A stretch of 64,000 nt of DNA from Channallabes apus (Eukaryota > Chordata > Actinopteri > Siluriformes > Clariidae), in assembly GCA_030522415.1 (NCBI GenBank), contig CM060107.1, positions 19,786,553 through 19,850,552 of the forward strand. The letters run 5' to 3'. Below the pieces are notes generated by a model. It was given only the letters and a program-made list of their open reading frames with translations, searched no databases and had not been told where the DNA came from. The position numbers and the translations under genes are program-made. How positions within the stretch are numbered: position 1 is the stretch's first letter; each line of letters opens with the position of its first letter. This document shows, piece by piece, positions 45,291 to 55,003 of the stretch.

Positions 45291-47323
45291 GTGTTTCTTT
45301 ACCTGGCTGTAATGAAAGGGTGCCTGTTCGTATCCTTAGAGATACTGGGGCTGGGCAGTCATTTTTGATCGATGGACTTTTGCCTTTGTCTGAACATACT
45401 GCTATTGGATCTCATGTGCTGGTTAGAGGACTTGAAATGGGCTACTTGGAAGTTCCTTTACACCGTATTCACCTTAACTCCAGGCTTGTGACCGGTGATG
45501 TGGTTGTAGGAATTCGTGAAATGCTTCCTATTCCTGGTGTTACTTTTATACTTGGCAATGACTTGGCTGGAGGTGATGTTTGGGAGAAGCCGGATGGTGG
45601 AGTTTCACCTATAGTTACTCCTATCATAGAGCAATCGAGTAGATCTGACTGTCCTAACTTATTTCCAGCTTGTGCAATAACTCGAGTGATGGCCAAGAGG
45701 AAGGTGCAAGATGAAATGGATGTTCTTAGTGACACTTTTATTTCATCTATAAATTCTCAATTAGAGCCTGATACTTTGCGCACTGTAGCAAAAGATGAGA
45801 TTTCTGTACATAACTTATCATGTGCTGGTGACCAGGTTGATAAGTCTCCTTTTATGTCTGAAAGACCATTCATATGTGATGACCAAGCTAACATTTGCTC
45901 TTTGTCTCCACTTTATAGTGTGACTCGAGCTGAATTGATTAACGCACAGCACGCAGATAAAGCTCTTCAAGAATTGTATTCCTTCGCTGCTGCTGGACAA
46001 GAAAATAAAGCGTTGTCTTCCTTTTATCTCCAAGATGGATTGCTTTGCAGACAACCACTGAGTTCTGATTCTTCACTTGATCCTAGGAGTCAAATTGTTG
46101 TTCCTCTAGTATTTCGTCAGGCTGTTTTACATCTAGCACACCAGGGCCTTGTTGGTCATATGGGGGTACGGAAGACGTATGATAGAATTCTGAGGAAATT
46201 TTATTGGCCTAGACTTAAGAGAGATGTAGTTAATTTTATACGATCTTGCCACATTTGTCAAATTACTGGGAAACCAAATCAAAAGGTTCCACTGGCCCCT
46301 TTACAGCCTATTTCTGTAGTTGCTACTCCGTTTGAACATTTAATTGTCGACTGTGTTGGTCCTTTACCATGATCAAAGGCGGGTCATGCCTTTTTGCTCA
46401 CTGTAATGTGTCAGTCTACACGTTATCCTGCAGCTTATCCGCTAAGATCGATCACCACTAAATCAATTTTAAAAGCTTTAACGAGTTTCATATCTGTTTT
46501 TGGCATTCCGAAAAACATTCAGTCTGATCAGGGCTCAAATTTTATGTCTCGTCAGTTTTCAAAAGTCATGCAACAACTAAAGGTTAAACACAACATCTCA
46601 AGTGCTTACCATCCTCAGAGCCAAGGAGGATTGGAAAGATTCCATCAGACTCTCAAGTCACTTTTGAGGTCATATTGTGTTGAACTTGATTGTGACTGGG
46701 AGGAGGGACTTCCTTGGATGCTGTTAGCGATTCATGAGGTTGTGCAAGAGAGCACAGGTTTTAGTCCTAATGAGTTAGTATTTGGACATACTGTCAGAGG
46801 CCCTATTGCTGTTTTAGCAGATGAATGGAAAATGTCTGATCCACCTGAGAATGTCTTAGACTACTGTGGTGGAAATTCTGAAACCAAATTTTTGCATTAC
46901 ACTACGTTAGTAGTTTTCGTTATTGACTATATGAAGCCAGAGCTATTGCTCTACGAAAACTGGGTAAGTCTCAGGAAAAGATGCAGAGGTTGTTTGATCG
47001 TAAGGTTGAGTCCAGAAGTTTTCAGATAGGTGATCGAGTTCTTGCCTTGTTACCTGTAGTAAGTAGTCCATTCCAGGCTAGGTTTACTGGACCGTATATG
47101 ATCGCGAAGTGCTATCCTATTAACAACTACCTTTTAAATAAGCCTGATCGTCGAAAGAAGGTACAGGTTTGTCATGTTAATTTATTGAAGGCTTATGTAA
47201 CTCCTGTACCATTTCTGCCTGTTAATGTAGCTGGTGACATGGTAGATCCAAGTGTCTCAGAAACATCTGTAGAGATATCTGGTGTTCTGGAGGTGGAAAA
47301 TGGTCCTTCTCGTAATATAGTGG
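45291..47323 (+). pseudogene. Gmr1-like protease and integrase
   Basis: In frame with the knuckle: an aspartic protease (ILRDTGAGQSFLIDG, Asp at 45341-45343; FILGNDLAGG), a spacer, then integrase. The zinc region has HLAHQGLVGHMG and CHICQ. The core has Asp at 46349-46351 (LIVDCVGP), Asp at 46526-46528 (IQSDQGSNF) and Glu at 46634-46636 (GGLERFHQTLK), a DD35E spacing. The C-terminal GPY module reads FQARFTGPYMIAKCYP. A TGA at 46370-46372 and a frameshift between about 46880 and 46980 inactivate it. It precedes RT, which is the unusual feature. Confidence 0.92.
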
Positions 47324-47981
47324 TGTCACGGTCGAACACCAGATGGCGCCATACTCCGAGACTCCATTTTGTTTTCTGTTCTGTTTCAGTTTGGTTTTGA
47401 ACTCCGTTTCCCAGAGTGCACCTCGGTCAGGTAATGGGAGCACACCTGATCGAGGTTAGCAGACTAATCTGTACCAAGATAAATAGACTTTTGTTTCCGT
47501 TGTTCTGGGTCGGGCATCTGTTCTACTATGGTGATGTTAAGTGGGTGTTTGTTTCCTGTTCTACAGTAGGTGTCATGCCATTTCCCCTTGCTCTTAGTTT
47601 GTGTTATTCTGTGTCTTAGTTCTGTGTCTAGTCTAGCTCTTAGTTTAGTCAACTCCTTGTTTGTTAACTCTTTGTTTAGTTCACTCAGTGTTTTGTTTAG
47701 CTCTGTGTTTGCTTTAGCCCTGTGTCTTGTTTAGCTCTATGTTTAGTCAACTCTGTGTGTTTGGTTAGCTCTGTGTGTGTTTGGTTAGCTCTGTGTGTGT
47801 TTGGTTAGCTCTGTGTGTGTTTGGTTAGCTCTGTGTGTGTTTGGTTAGCTCTGTGGTTTCAGTTCAGTTTGAGTCCTGTTTATACATGTTCACATTTTGG
47901 TTCCTTTATTAAAAAACCCTTTTCACTCTATCACCTCCGCCTCCATGTCTTCTCCAAACCCCACACGAGCACCCCGTTACA
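47324..47981 (+). mobile_element. Solo LTR, family CTCGGTCAGGTG, copy 3, inside Gmr1-like pol
   Basis: Begins TGTCACGG, ends CGTTACA, and is flanked by AGTGG (47319-47323 and 47982-47986). Contains CCGTTTCCCAGAGTGCACC and CTCGGTCAGGTAATG as in copies 1 and 2, and five 20-bp tandem units at 47761-47855. Insertion plus duplication is 663 bp, a multiple of three, so the frames on the two sides still agree, although the LTR itself has stops. Confidence 0.88.
47761..47855 (+). repeat. 20-bp tandem repeat in the solo LTR
   Basis: Four exact copies and one partial copy of TTGGTTAGCTCTGTGTGTGT. The ATG-less frame across it reads as a repeat and is not a gene. Confidence 0.93.
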
Positions 47982-47986
47982 AGTGG

Positions 47987-49612
47987 AAGGGCGACTTAAC
48001 AACTCTGACGTTCTTGTAAATTTACCTGATTATTTGCCTCATTTGTGTGAACCAGAGAAGACTGATATAATTAACTTGATAAGTTCATTCTCTTCTCTTT
48101 TTTCTGATGTTCCTACTCAAACTCATGTCATTGAACATGACATTGATGTCGGTATGGCTCAATCCGTAAAACAACATCCATATCGCGTAAATCCTATAAA
48201 AAGGAAACTACTTCAGAAAGAGGTAAATTATTTATTCATTCATTTTCTATACCACTTAATCCTGTGTTCAGGGTCGCGGGGGGCCTGGAGCCTATCCCAG
48301 GAGACTTCGGGCACTAGGCGGGGTACACCCTGGACAGGGTGCCAATCCATCGCAGGGCACACACACATACACACATTCACACACTACGGGCAATTTGGGA
48401 CCGCCAATTGGCCTAACCTGCATATCTTTGGACTGTGGGAGGAAACCGGAGTACCCGGAGGAAACCCACCAAGCACGGGGAGAACATGCAAACTCCATGC
48501 ACACAGAAATGGGAATCGAGCCTGGCCGGGGAATCGAACCCAGACCCTGGAGGTGCAAGGCGACAGTGCTAATCACTACACCACCGCGCCGCCGGTAAAT
48601 TATTTACTTGCTCATAATTTAGCAGAACCAAGTTTTAGTTCTTGGAGCTCTCCTTGTATTCTAGTGAATAAACCTGACAATTCTTATCGATTTTGTACTG
48701 ATTACCGGAAACTTAACTCTCTTACCAAACCTGATTGTTTCCCTTTACCCAGAATTGATGACTGTGTTGATCGTGTGGGTTCTGCACACTTTGTTAGCAA
48801 GTTCGATCTCCTAAAAGGGTATTGGCAAGTGCCTTTAACATCTCGTGCTAAGGAACTATCTGCTTTTGTTACACCTGATAGTTTCTTAGAATATACTGTT
48901 ATGCCCTTTGGAGTTCGAAACGCTCCAGCTACATTTCAGCGGTTAGTAAATCGAGTGTTGTCTGGGTTGAAGGGATGTGAAGCTTATCTGGATGATATTG
49001 TTTTGTACAGTTCTTCTTGGGCTGAACATCTTGCACAAATTAGTGAACTTTTTGAGCGTTTGGTTAAGGCAAATTTAACCATAAATCTGGCCAAGTGTGA
49101 ATTTGGCAAAGCTACAGTGATGTATTTAGGGAAGGTGGTTGGTGGAGGATGTGTAAAACCTAACAACCCAAAAGTAGAAGCCATCTGTAATTTTCCTGCT
49201 CCCACTACTCGACGTGAGTTACGACGTTTTCTTGGGATGGTGGGATACTATAGAGGGTTTTGTAAAAACTTTGCAGATGTAGTTTCCCCTCTAACAAATT
49301 TAATGAGTCCGAAAAGGCCATTTGAATGGTCCCAGCAGTGTCGGTTTGCCTTTGATAATGCTAAAGCTCTTTTGGCAGGTGCTCCTGTGTTGATGGCACC
49401 AAATTTTGAAAAAATATTTTTGCTTGCCATTGATAGTGCCTATGGTGCTGGTGCAGTTCTTTTGCAAGAAGATGCTAAAGGAATCAAACATCTAGTGAGC
49501 TATTTTTTTCAAAAAAATTTAATCGTTACCAACAAGTGTATTCTACTGTTGAAAATGAGGCTTTAGCACTGGTTTTGGCCATTCAATATTTTGAGGTTTA
49601 CTTAACTTCAAT
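47987..49612 (+). pseudogene. Gmr1-like RT and partial RNase H, SINE inserted
   Basis: RT approach region (LVNLPDYLPHLCEPEKTD, HVIEHDIDVG), then after the SINE RFCTDYRKLNSLTKPD, FVSKFDLLKGYWQVPL (motif A), VMPFGVRNAPATFQ, YLDDIVLYSS (active site 48985-48996) and RRELRRFLGMVGYYRGF. RNase H starts FLLAIDSAYGAGAVLL and is frameshifted near 49510, ending at about 49612. The SINE and its duplication (372 bp) keep one open frame through 47815-49566, so the RT frame would carry about 124 foreign residues. Confidence 0.92.
48235..48593 (-). mobile_element. SINE family A, full length, inside Gmr1-like RT
   Basis: Flanked by the exact 13-bp GGTAAATTATTTA (48222-48234 and 48594-48606). The minus strand begins GGCGGCGCGGTGGTGTAGTG (A box) with GGTTCGATTCCCC as B box, and ends in ATTCATTCATT-type sequence. 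359 bp; the best copy of the family in the window. Nearly the same sequence as 3628-3984. Confidence 0.95.
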
Positions 49613-49617
49613 CTGTG

Positions 49618-50194
49618 GTCTGGTAGTTCCCATCAAAATCTACCAAAGGGGGTAGGGCATTTTCATATTTTGCCAGACAATATTCGGGGCTCAGACACAG
49701 TTTTATAGTTTAAAGAGAGACTCAAGACGCATTTCTTAAATCTGGCATTCATCCCAAAACCTCATACTGCAGTACATCTATCCTCAACGGCAACTACGCT
49801 TATTCTTTCCATCTGTTTATTTTTCTACCCATCCCGAGTCATCGTTCATGTTAATTTAAAAAACTTCTGTTATATTGAACTTTCCACATCATGTGCATAA
49901 CACACATGATGTTGTATAATTTCTATCCGTTATCACCCAAATGAGGATGGGTTCCCTGTTGAGTCTAATTCCTCTCAAGGTTTCTTCCTATTGCCGTCTC
50001 AGAGTTTTTCCTTGCCTTTGTCGCCTTCACCCTTGGCTTGCTCATCATAGACAATCTCATTATTATCTAGACAAATTTTTTTCTCACATACACACTTCCA
50101 TAAATTTTCTTTTCAAAATTTCTTTATTTTTGTGAAGCTGCTTTGAGACAACGACCATTGTTAAAAGCGCTATATAAATAAAATTGAATTGAAT
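49618..50194 (+). mobile_element. L2 LINE 3' fragment ending the Gmr1-like element
   Basis: CTGGTAGTTCCC, GGGGTAGGGCATTTTCATAT and GACTCAAGACGCAT match the C-terminal ORF2 and 3' UTR of the LINE at 14257-18802 in the opposite orientation. Ends AAATTGAATTGAAT. It replaces the end of the Gmr1-like RNase H. Confidence 0.88.
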
Positions 50195-50445
50195 CCATCC
50201 ACAAACCTCTGTAGTCCAACTAGGGACCATGGAGGCCACAGGTATTTATTCAATTTTTTACGTCCGTGGTAGGACCTCCGTTCAAAATTTACACACGCAT
50301 TCAATTTAGGAATGCCGGTTAGCCTAATCTGCATATCTTTGGAAACCAGAGGACCCAGTGAAAACCCACAAAGCACAGGGGGAATATGCAAACTCCATGC
50401 ACACAGAACCCAAGGTGTGTTAACCACTAAGTCGTTGTGCCCCTT
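50195..50445 (-). mobile_element. SINE family C, inverted copy
   Basis: CCATCCACAAACCTCTGTAG and TAGGGACCATGGAGGCCAC match, inverted, the 3' part of 27875-28160. GCATATCTTTGG and AACTCCATGCACACAGA match family A. It abuts the L2 tail directly. Confidence 0.65.
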
Positions 50446-51360
50446 ATTGCTTTATAGATGAGTGCAAAAGTGTAAATAACCATAACATATATAAGCTTGA
50501 AAATTACTGAGATATAATGCAATAAGTTTTCTGTCTGGATGTTCCTTGTAGTCAAATATTAATAAGTGTATACAGTGAAAACATTTATTTATGCATCATA
50601 GCAATATTTCTTAATGCATGTCTTTTCTTTTTTTTTTTTTTTTTTGTTGCTAATTTCATTATGTTTTTGTGTCATTTCTGAATTATAGCATTCACTGAAA
50701 AGTATCCTTGAACACGGCAATTTATTTTTTATAAATGTTCTCTATCTCACGAAAGTCAATATTTTCTTTTGTGGTGAAAACTTTTGATGGATCTTATTGA
50801 CTTGTATCTGCTCATTTTAGGCTTAAATTGCAGTACATGCTGCCTTTGTGAAGTAATTAAACGATGTAACAGATTGCATTTAAATAAGTGGAAAGTTTCT
50901 TCATGTGTTTGTGTTGGTTTCCATTCAACCCTTTGATTCCTCTCACATCTCAAAAATATGCATTTCTTATTTGTACCCTTTTCTGTGGGTATAACGATTA
51001 TATATAAACAATTATAAAACTTGCTGGAAGCAGCTGATTATACTGTATGTTAAAATAAAAAAATTTCAATGGTTTCTTTTCAGTGTTAAAACATAAAATA
51101 CTAAATCATTAAAATTATTAATTAAAATAATTAAATAATATATTGAATCAAGGTCAGTGCCTGTATAATGCCTGTTCAGGTTTACCCTGATATGTGCATA
51201 CTCCATACTGTGAAAAAGTGAATCTGGGAACATGAGAATTCATTTTCACACATGAACTGGCCCCCACATTGTGTGCTGTAATCAAAGCTAGATAGGCAAA
51301 TGAATGTGGTACTGTACATTTACATGTGATTTTTGGTATGCAGTATGTCCTACCCTTGAC
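50446..51360. other. Intergenic, nothing recognised
   Basis: AT-rich with a T16-type run near 50630. No gene or named repeat. Confidence 0.5.
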
Positions 51361-51587
51361 AGCACGGTGTTGTAGTGTTTAGCACTGTCACCTCAAGGGT
51401 CGATGGTTTGACTCCTGCCATAGATCTATGTGCGTAGAGTTTCCTCCCACAGTCCAAAGACATGCAGATTGGATTAATAACTGGCGTTCCCAAAAGTGTG
51501 TGTGTCCGTAATTTATTGGCACCTTGTCTTGTGCCGGTAAGTCTTGCGAGATACAGGATCCAGGCCCCTGAGACCCAGTAAACAGAC
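51361..51587 (+). mobile_element. SINE family A-like copy, diverged
   Basis: AGCACGGTGTTGTAGTGTTT is the tRNA-like head; GGTTTGACTCC the B box; CCACAGTCCAAAGACATGCA the body. Internal deletions shorten it. It ends next to the Harbinger-like element. Confidence 0.7.
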
Positions 51588-51590
51588 TAA

Positions 51591-52388
51591 GGCCTTGTTC
51601 ACACGGGCGTTAAATTTTTGGATAAATGACCGCGCTCTGAACGTCCTAGACGTTTATGTTGCGTTTTGTAGTGGCGCTCGATTGACTTCTACACTGGTGT
51701 TCGTTTGTTTCTGTCTAACGCCAGCCTGCAGCCCAAATTGTAGTTTGTGTGTTTAACCTGTGGGGGCAGTGTGTCGGGAACTGGATATGAAAGCCCTTGT
51801 CGTTTTATTTGAGATGCCTCCTTTTAATATGGAGCATTTTGCTAGTAGACATTAATCTTCTTGTTTTAAAAATTCTAATTAAATGATTAGATTTTTATAT
51901 AATATATAAATAATATTTAAAAAATATGGCCCCATAGGGTTAAAATCGCCGCCGCTACTGGGTTCACCCTCTGACTGCACAACGTTGGATTAAAGGAAGT
52001 CTTTTGTGGTTTATGAAGAAATGCAAAAATTTCAGAGCAAGTTTTATTTTTAAAGCATTTTATTTAACTTTTTTCCGCATTTCCCTATGTATAGCATGTA
52101 GGATGATGGGATATATCCGGTCCTCCGAAGTGTAAAATGGACGCGGAGAAAACGAACTAGACGCGTTTTCCTTGCGTTCGTTGGGATTTGAACGGCAAGA
52201 AAAAGCTGCATGAAACGTTTTTTTGATGCCGTATAAACGCGCAGCCGGACAAACGCACGTCACCAAAGCCCGTGTGAACACCGTCATTGACTCCTATGTG
52301 TAGAAAACCCACTGCGCTTCATCTGCGCTCACCGGACACTACGAACGGCATAAAAACGCTCAATTTTAACGGCCGTGTGAACAAGGCC
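51591..52388. mobile_element. Harbinger-like non-autonomous element
   Basis: The ends are GGCCTTGTTCACACGG and its exact inverse, flanked on both sides by TAA (51588-51590 and 52389-52391). A 3-bp TWA duplication with GG-ended inverted repeats points to PIF/Harbinger. 798 bp with no transposase; GCG- and GTTAAA-containing words recur inverted near both ends. Confidence 0.75.
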
Positions 52389-52391
52389 TAA

Positions 52392-53650
52392 ACGATATAC
52401 AGTAGAAGATGAAAAATAAAGGGGATGTTAATTATGCACTGTATGACTGTATATGGATCTTTTAAAAAATATCTAGAACTACTTAAAGCCAAAGACTGAT
52501 AAGTACCATGCAGGAGAAGAAATTGTTGCTGGGTTAAATTACTAAGGAATCAGACAGCAGTAAAGCAGCACACACACACACACACACACTTAAGCAGTCT
52601 CATTTAATCTTAATGGATAATTTCACTAAAGTGTTTGGTGATGTGAGAGATCTCTTGTCGCAGTGTACAAATCATTTAGACTAGTTGCTGCAATCCTCAC
52701 AATTATGCCTTAGGAACCAGATCAAACTCTTTTAACACTTTACATTGCAAGACAGTTTTATAGGAATACATCATACCCAGATCCTTTGAAGATTGACATT
52801 GCAGCTTCTGTTGAGTCATACAACAGTCATAAGACGATATGTACAAAAGTGTAACTTTTTGTTCCTTAATGGAGGGGGTGTGTGAGGACATACTGGGTTG
52901 ATTTGTTTTTCTTTTTGTTAAACACGCTTGCTTTTGCTCAGCACTACAGTACTACTACATACTTGAGGAAAGGGGATGTTATTATTTTCTTGCCAATTAC
53001 ACTTAATCGAGAAGACCAACCCCTTTATCTGGTTTAATAATAGTTAGTTATTGTAATGCATTATTATGATATAATATTTGGGGTTGGGTGTTGGCCAATT
53101 TTGATTATTGGGTTTGGGTGTATAATATTATATTTATTTCTAAATATTAAGCTGTACAACAGAACAAAAGGATTGTCATATTTAGTAATATAAATTATAT
53201 CAACATATACTGTACAGATGTTTCTACACATAAGATTAAAGCACACACACACACACACACACAAAGAAAAGCAAAAATACTCCCATCTTTTTGCAGTCTC
53301 ACAGACATACAGTACATCTGAAAATGACCACCTCATTTCTATTATCCTAAAAGGCAATAAATGAAACTGTGCATTTTAATTCATCTTTGTTTTCGGGCCA
53401 GAAGTGCCACAGTGAGTTCTGGTGCCAAAGAATGAAAACTAATAATGTTTCATTAGACTTTATTAAAGAGTTTGTGATGACATATCGCTATATGCAGTTA
53501 TTAGTTCTGAAACATGACCCATCGTATATACAGTACACATGATAGGTTTTGAAGTTTTTAGGATAACAGAAGTGCAAAACACATAAGACATAAGGTATTA
53601 GAGTTTAGAGTCAACTTTAAACTAAAGGAGTAGGAGGTTCTTAGGAATTA
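52392..53650. other. Intergenic with two short CA repeats
   Basis: Short (CA)n at about 52568-52588 and 53242-53263. No gene recognised. Confidence 0.5.
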
Positions 53651-54037
53651 CAGTGTAAACTTGGACTGCGAGTAATTTGGTCGAGTGTTTTGGAAGACGA
53701 GCAAAATTTAAAAATAAAATTTAACTTGATAAACGATTGATGTCTTAAAATACGAGTAGTTCACATGTGCTTTGTCTGCTACGCGTCACGTCATCACAAC
53801 TGAGCCAATGGTTCTCAGACTGTGCGAGCGCATACTGTTTACTATAACATGATGTGTGTGCACTTTTGTGTCGAAGTATAGTGACTGTTCTTTAGTAAAT
53901 GTACTGCAACAATAGCCTCCATGGAGATAAAGGTTTAAAAGGCTGTAGCAATGCGGGGAATAAATGTGTTTAACGCAACGTCACATTTCCGTGAAAACCT
54001 CAAAAGGAGGCAAAAGCAATTGACATTAGAGAGGTTC

Positions 54038-54809
54038 TGTCACATACCAGCCAGATCAACCCAGCACCTCCAGACCCTAGAATTCCACTCCAGGTTTTTT
54101 CCCCAGCAAGCTCACCTGCCGCTCTAGCACACCTGTAACCGATCATGCAATCACCTCTAGACTTTTTAAGCACGCTGAGAAAACCATTCAGTGCCGCAGT
54201 ATCTTACTCGTGTGCCTCGCGTTTGTTTTGTCCAAGTGATTTTCTAGTCTACCTAGCCTGTTGTCTACCCTGCCTGTTTTTCGGATTTCTCTCTTGTCTA
54301 CGCCCCTCCTGGTACCTCTGCTGTTGTCGGACTGATTAATGTGTATGACCTCGCCTGCTTTCAAGTCTTCGGATTTGTACTCACGATTTGGATTCATTCG
54401 CTCTCGCTGCTGGATTTCCGGATACCGACCCTTGCATGGATAAAGACGATTCTTCTAGCCACCACTTCGCCTACTTCATCAGTCGGCTTCCTCCTCCAAC
54501 GCGATCACCCCGCTTTCGAGCACTCCCGTGTTCGCGGAGAAAAGACATCCACGGTGAGCACTTTATCTTCACATTCGCAGAAGAGAATAATCCGTTGCAC
54601 TCCATCGTACCTGCTAAGCGAACCGATAATAAGGAACGAATCGCAAGACCACGAAAAGATTGCCTGTGTTCGGCTTCCGGGATTGTGGAGATTCCCCCGC
54701 GTCATAGCCCCGCCTCCTCTCTCGTCACTAAAGGCTTCCCCAGTCACCAAGCACACACAGTCACTACTTCTCTCCCCTGCTCCTGCTGCAGTGACTCACC
54801 CAAGCTCTG

Positions 54810-54893
<84 letters not shown>

Positions 54894-54990
54894 ATCATTA
54901 AAGGATTAAATACTACTTTCTATCACTTAATTCCTGTTTGTCTGCTATTTGGTTCATTGCCACTCAATCATCTGTGAACCGCCCGTGACA
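54038..54990 (+). repeat. 5' LTR of the chromovirus provirus
   Basis: TGTCACATACC to CCCGTGACA. A TTTTTAAG at about 54163 could act as TATA element about 30 bp before the predicted RNA start. A (TA)n expansion at about 54812-54891 is absent from the 3' LTR, which has a short mixed TATATG run instead. Long open frames in the LTR are chance. Confidence 0.93.
54193..54202 (+). promoter_or_regulatory. Self-primer sequence, near the predicted RNA start
   Basis: GCCGCAGTAT is the reverse complement of ATACTGCGGC at 54993-55002. In Tf1-type elements the first bases of the RNA fold back to prime reverse transcription; the position here, about 30 bp after a TATA-like motif, fits that. Confidence 0.65.
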
Positions 54991-54992
54991 GT

Positions 54993-55002
54993 ATACTGCG
55001 GC
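54993..55002 (+). promoter_or_regulatory. Self-priming primer-binding site
   Basis: ATACTGCGGC starts 2 bp after the LTR and ends 1 bp before the gag ATG. It matches no tRNA end I recognise but pairs perfectly with the LTR site at 54193-54202. Confidence 0.65.
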
Positions 55003-55003
55003 C

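Larger units (their letters stand above)
43554..49612 (+). mobile_element. Gmr1-like Ty3/gypsy element, integrase before RT
   Basis: Order on the plus strand: LTR (43554-43829), tRNA-Pro primer site, gag, CCHC knuckle, protease, integrase (46120-47200), then RT and RNase H (48000-49612). Ordinary Ty3/gypsy pol has RT before integrase; this inverted order, in gypsy-type sequence, is the hallmark of the Gmr1 group known from cod and other deuterostomes. The 3' end of RNase H and the 3' LTR are lost against an L2 fragment. A solo LTR (47324-47981) and a SINE (48235-48593) are nested inside. Stops and frameshifts in gag and integrase inactivate it. Confidence 0.92.

Noticed and set aside
47755..47860. 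CRISPR-like array of 20-bp repeats
   Set aside because: Units are directly contiguous with no spacers; an ordinary tandem repeat in an LTR of vertebrate DNA.
54341..54909. 186- and 173-codon open frames in the LTR (repeated at 61301-61882)
   Set aside because: Overlapping frames in a non-coding LTR ending in a TA repeat; no domain, and the two LTR copies end differently.
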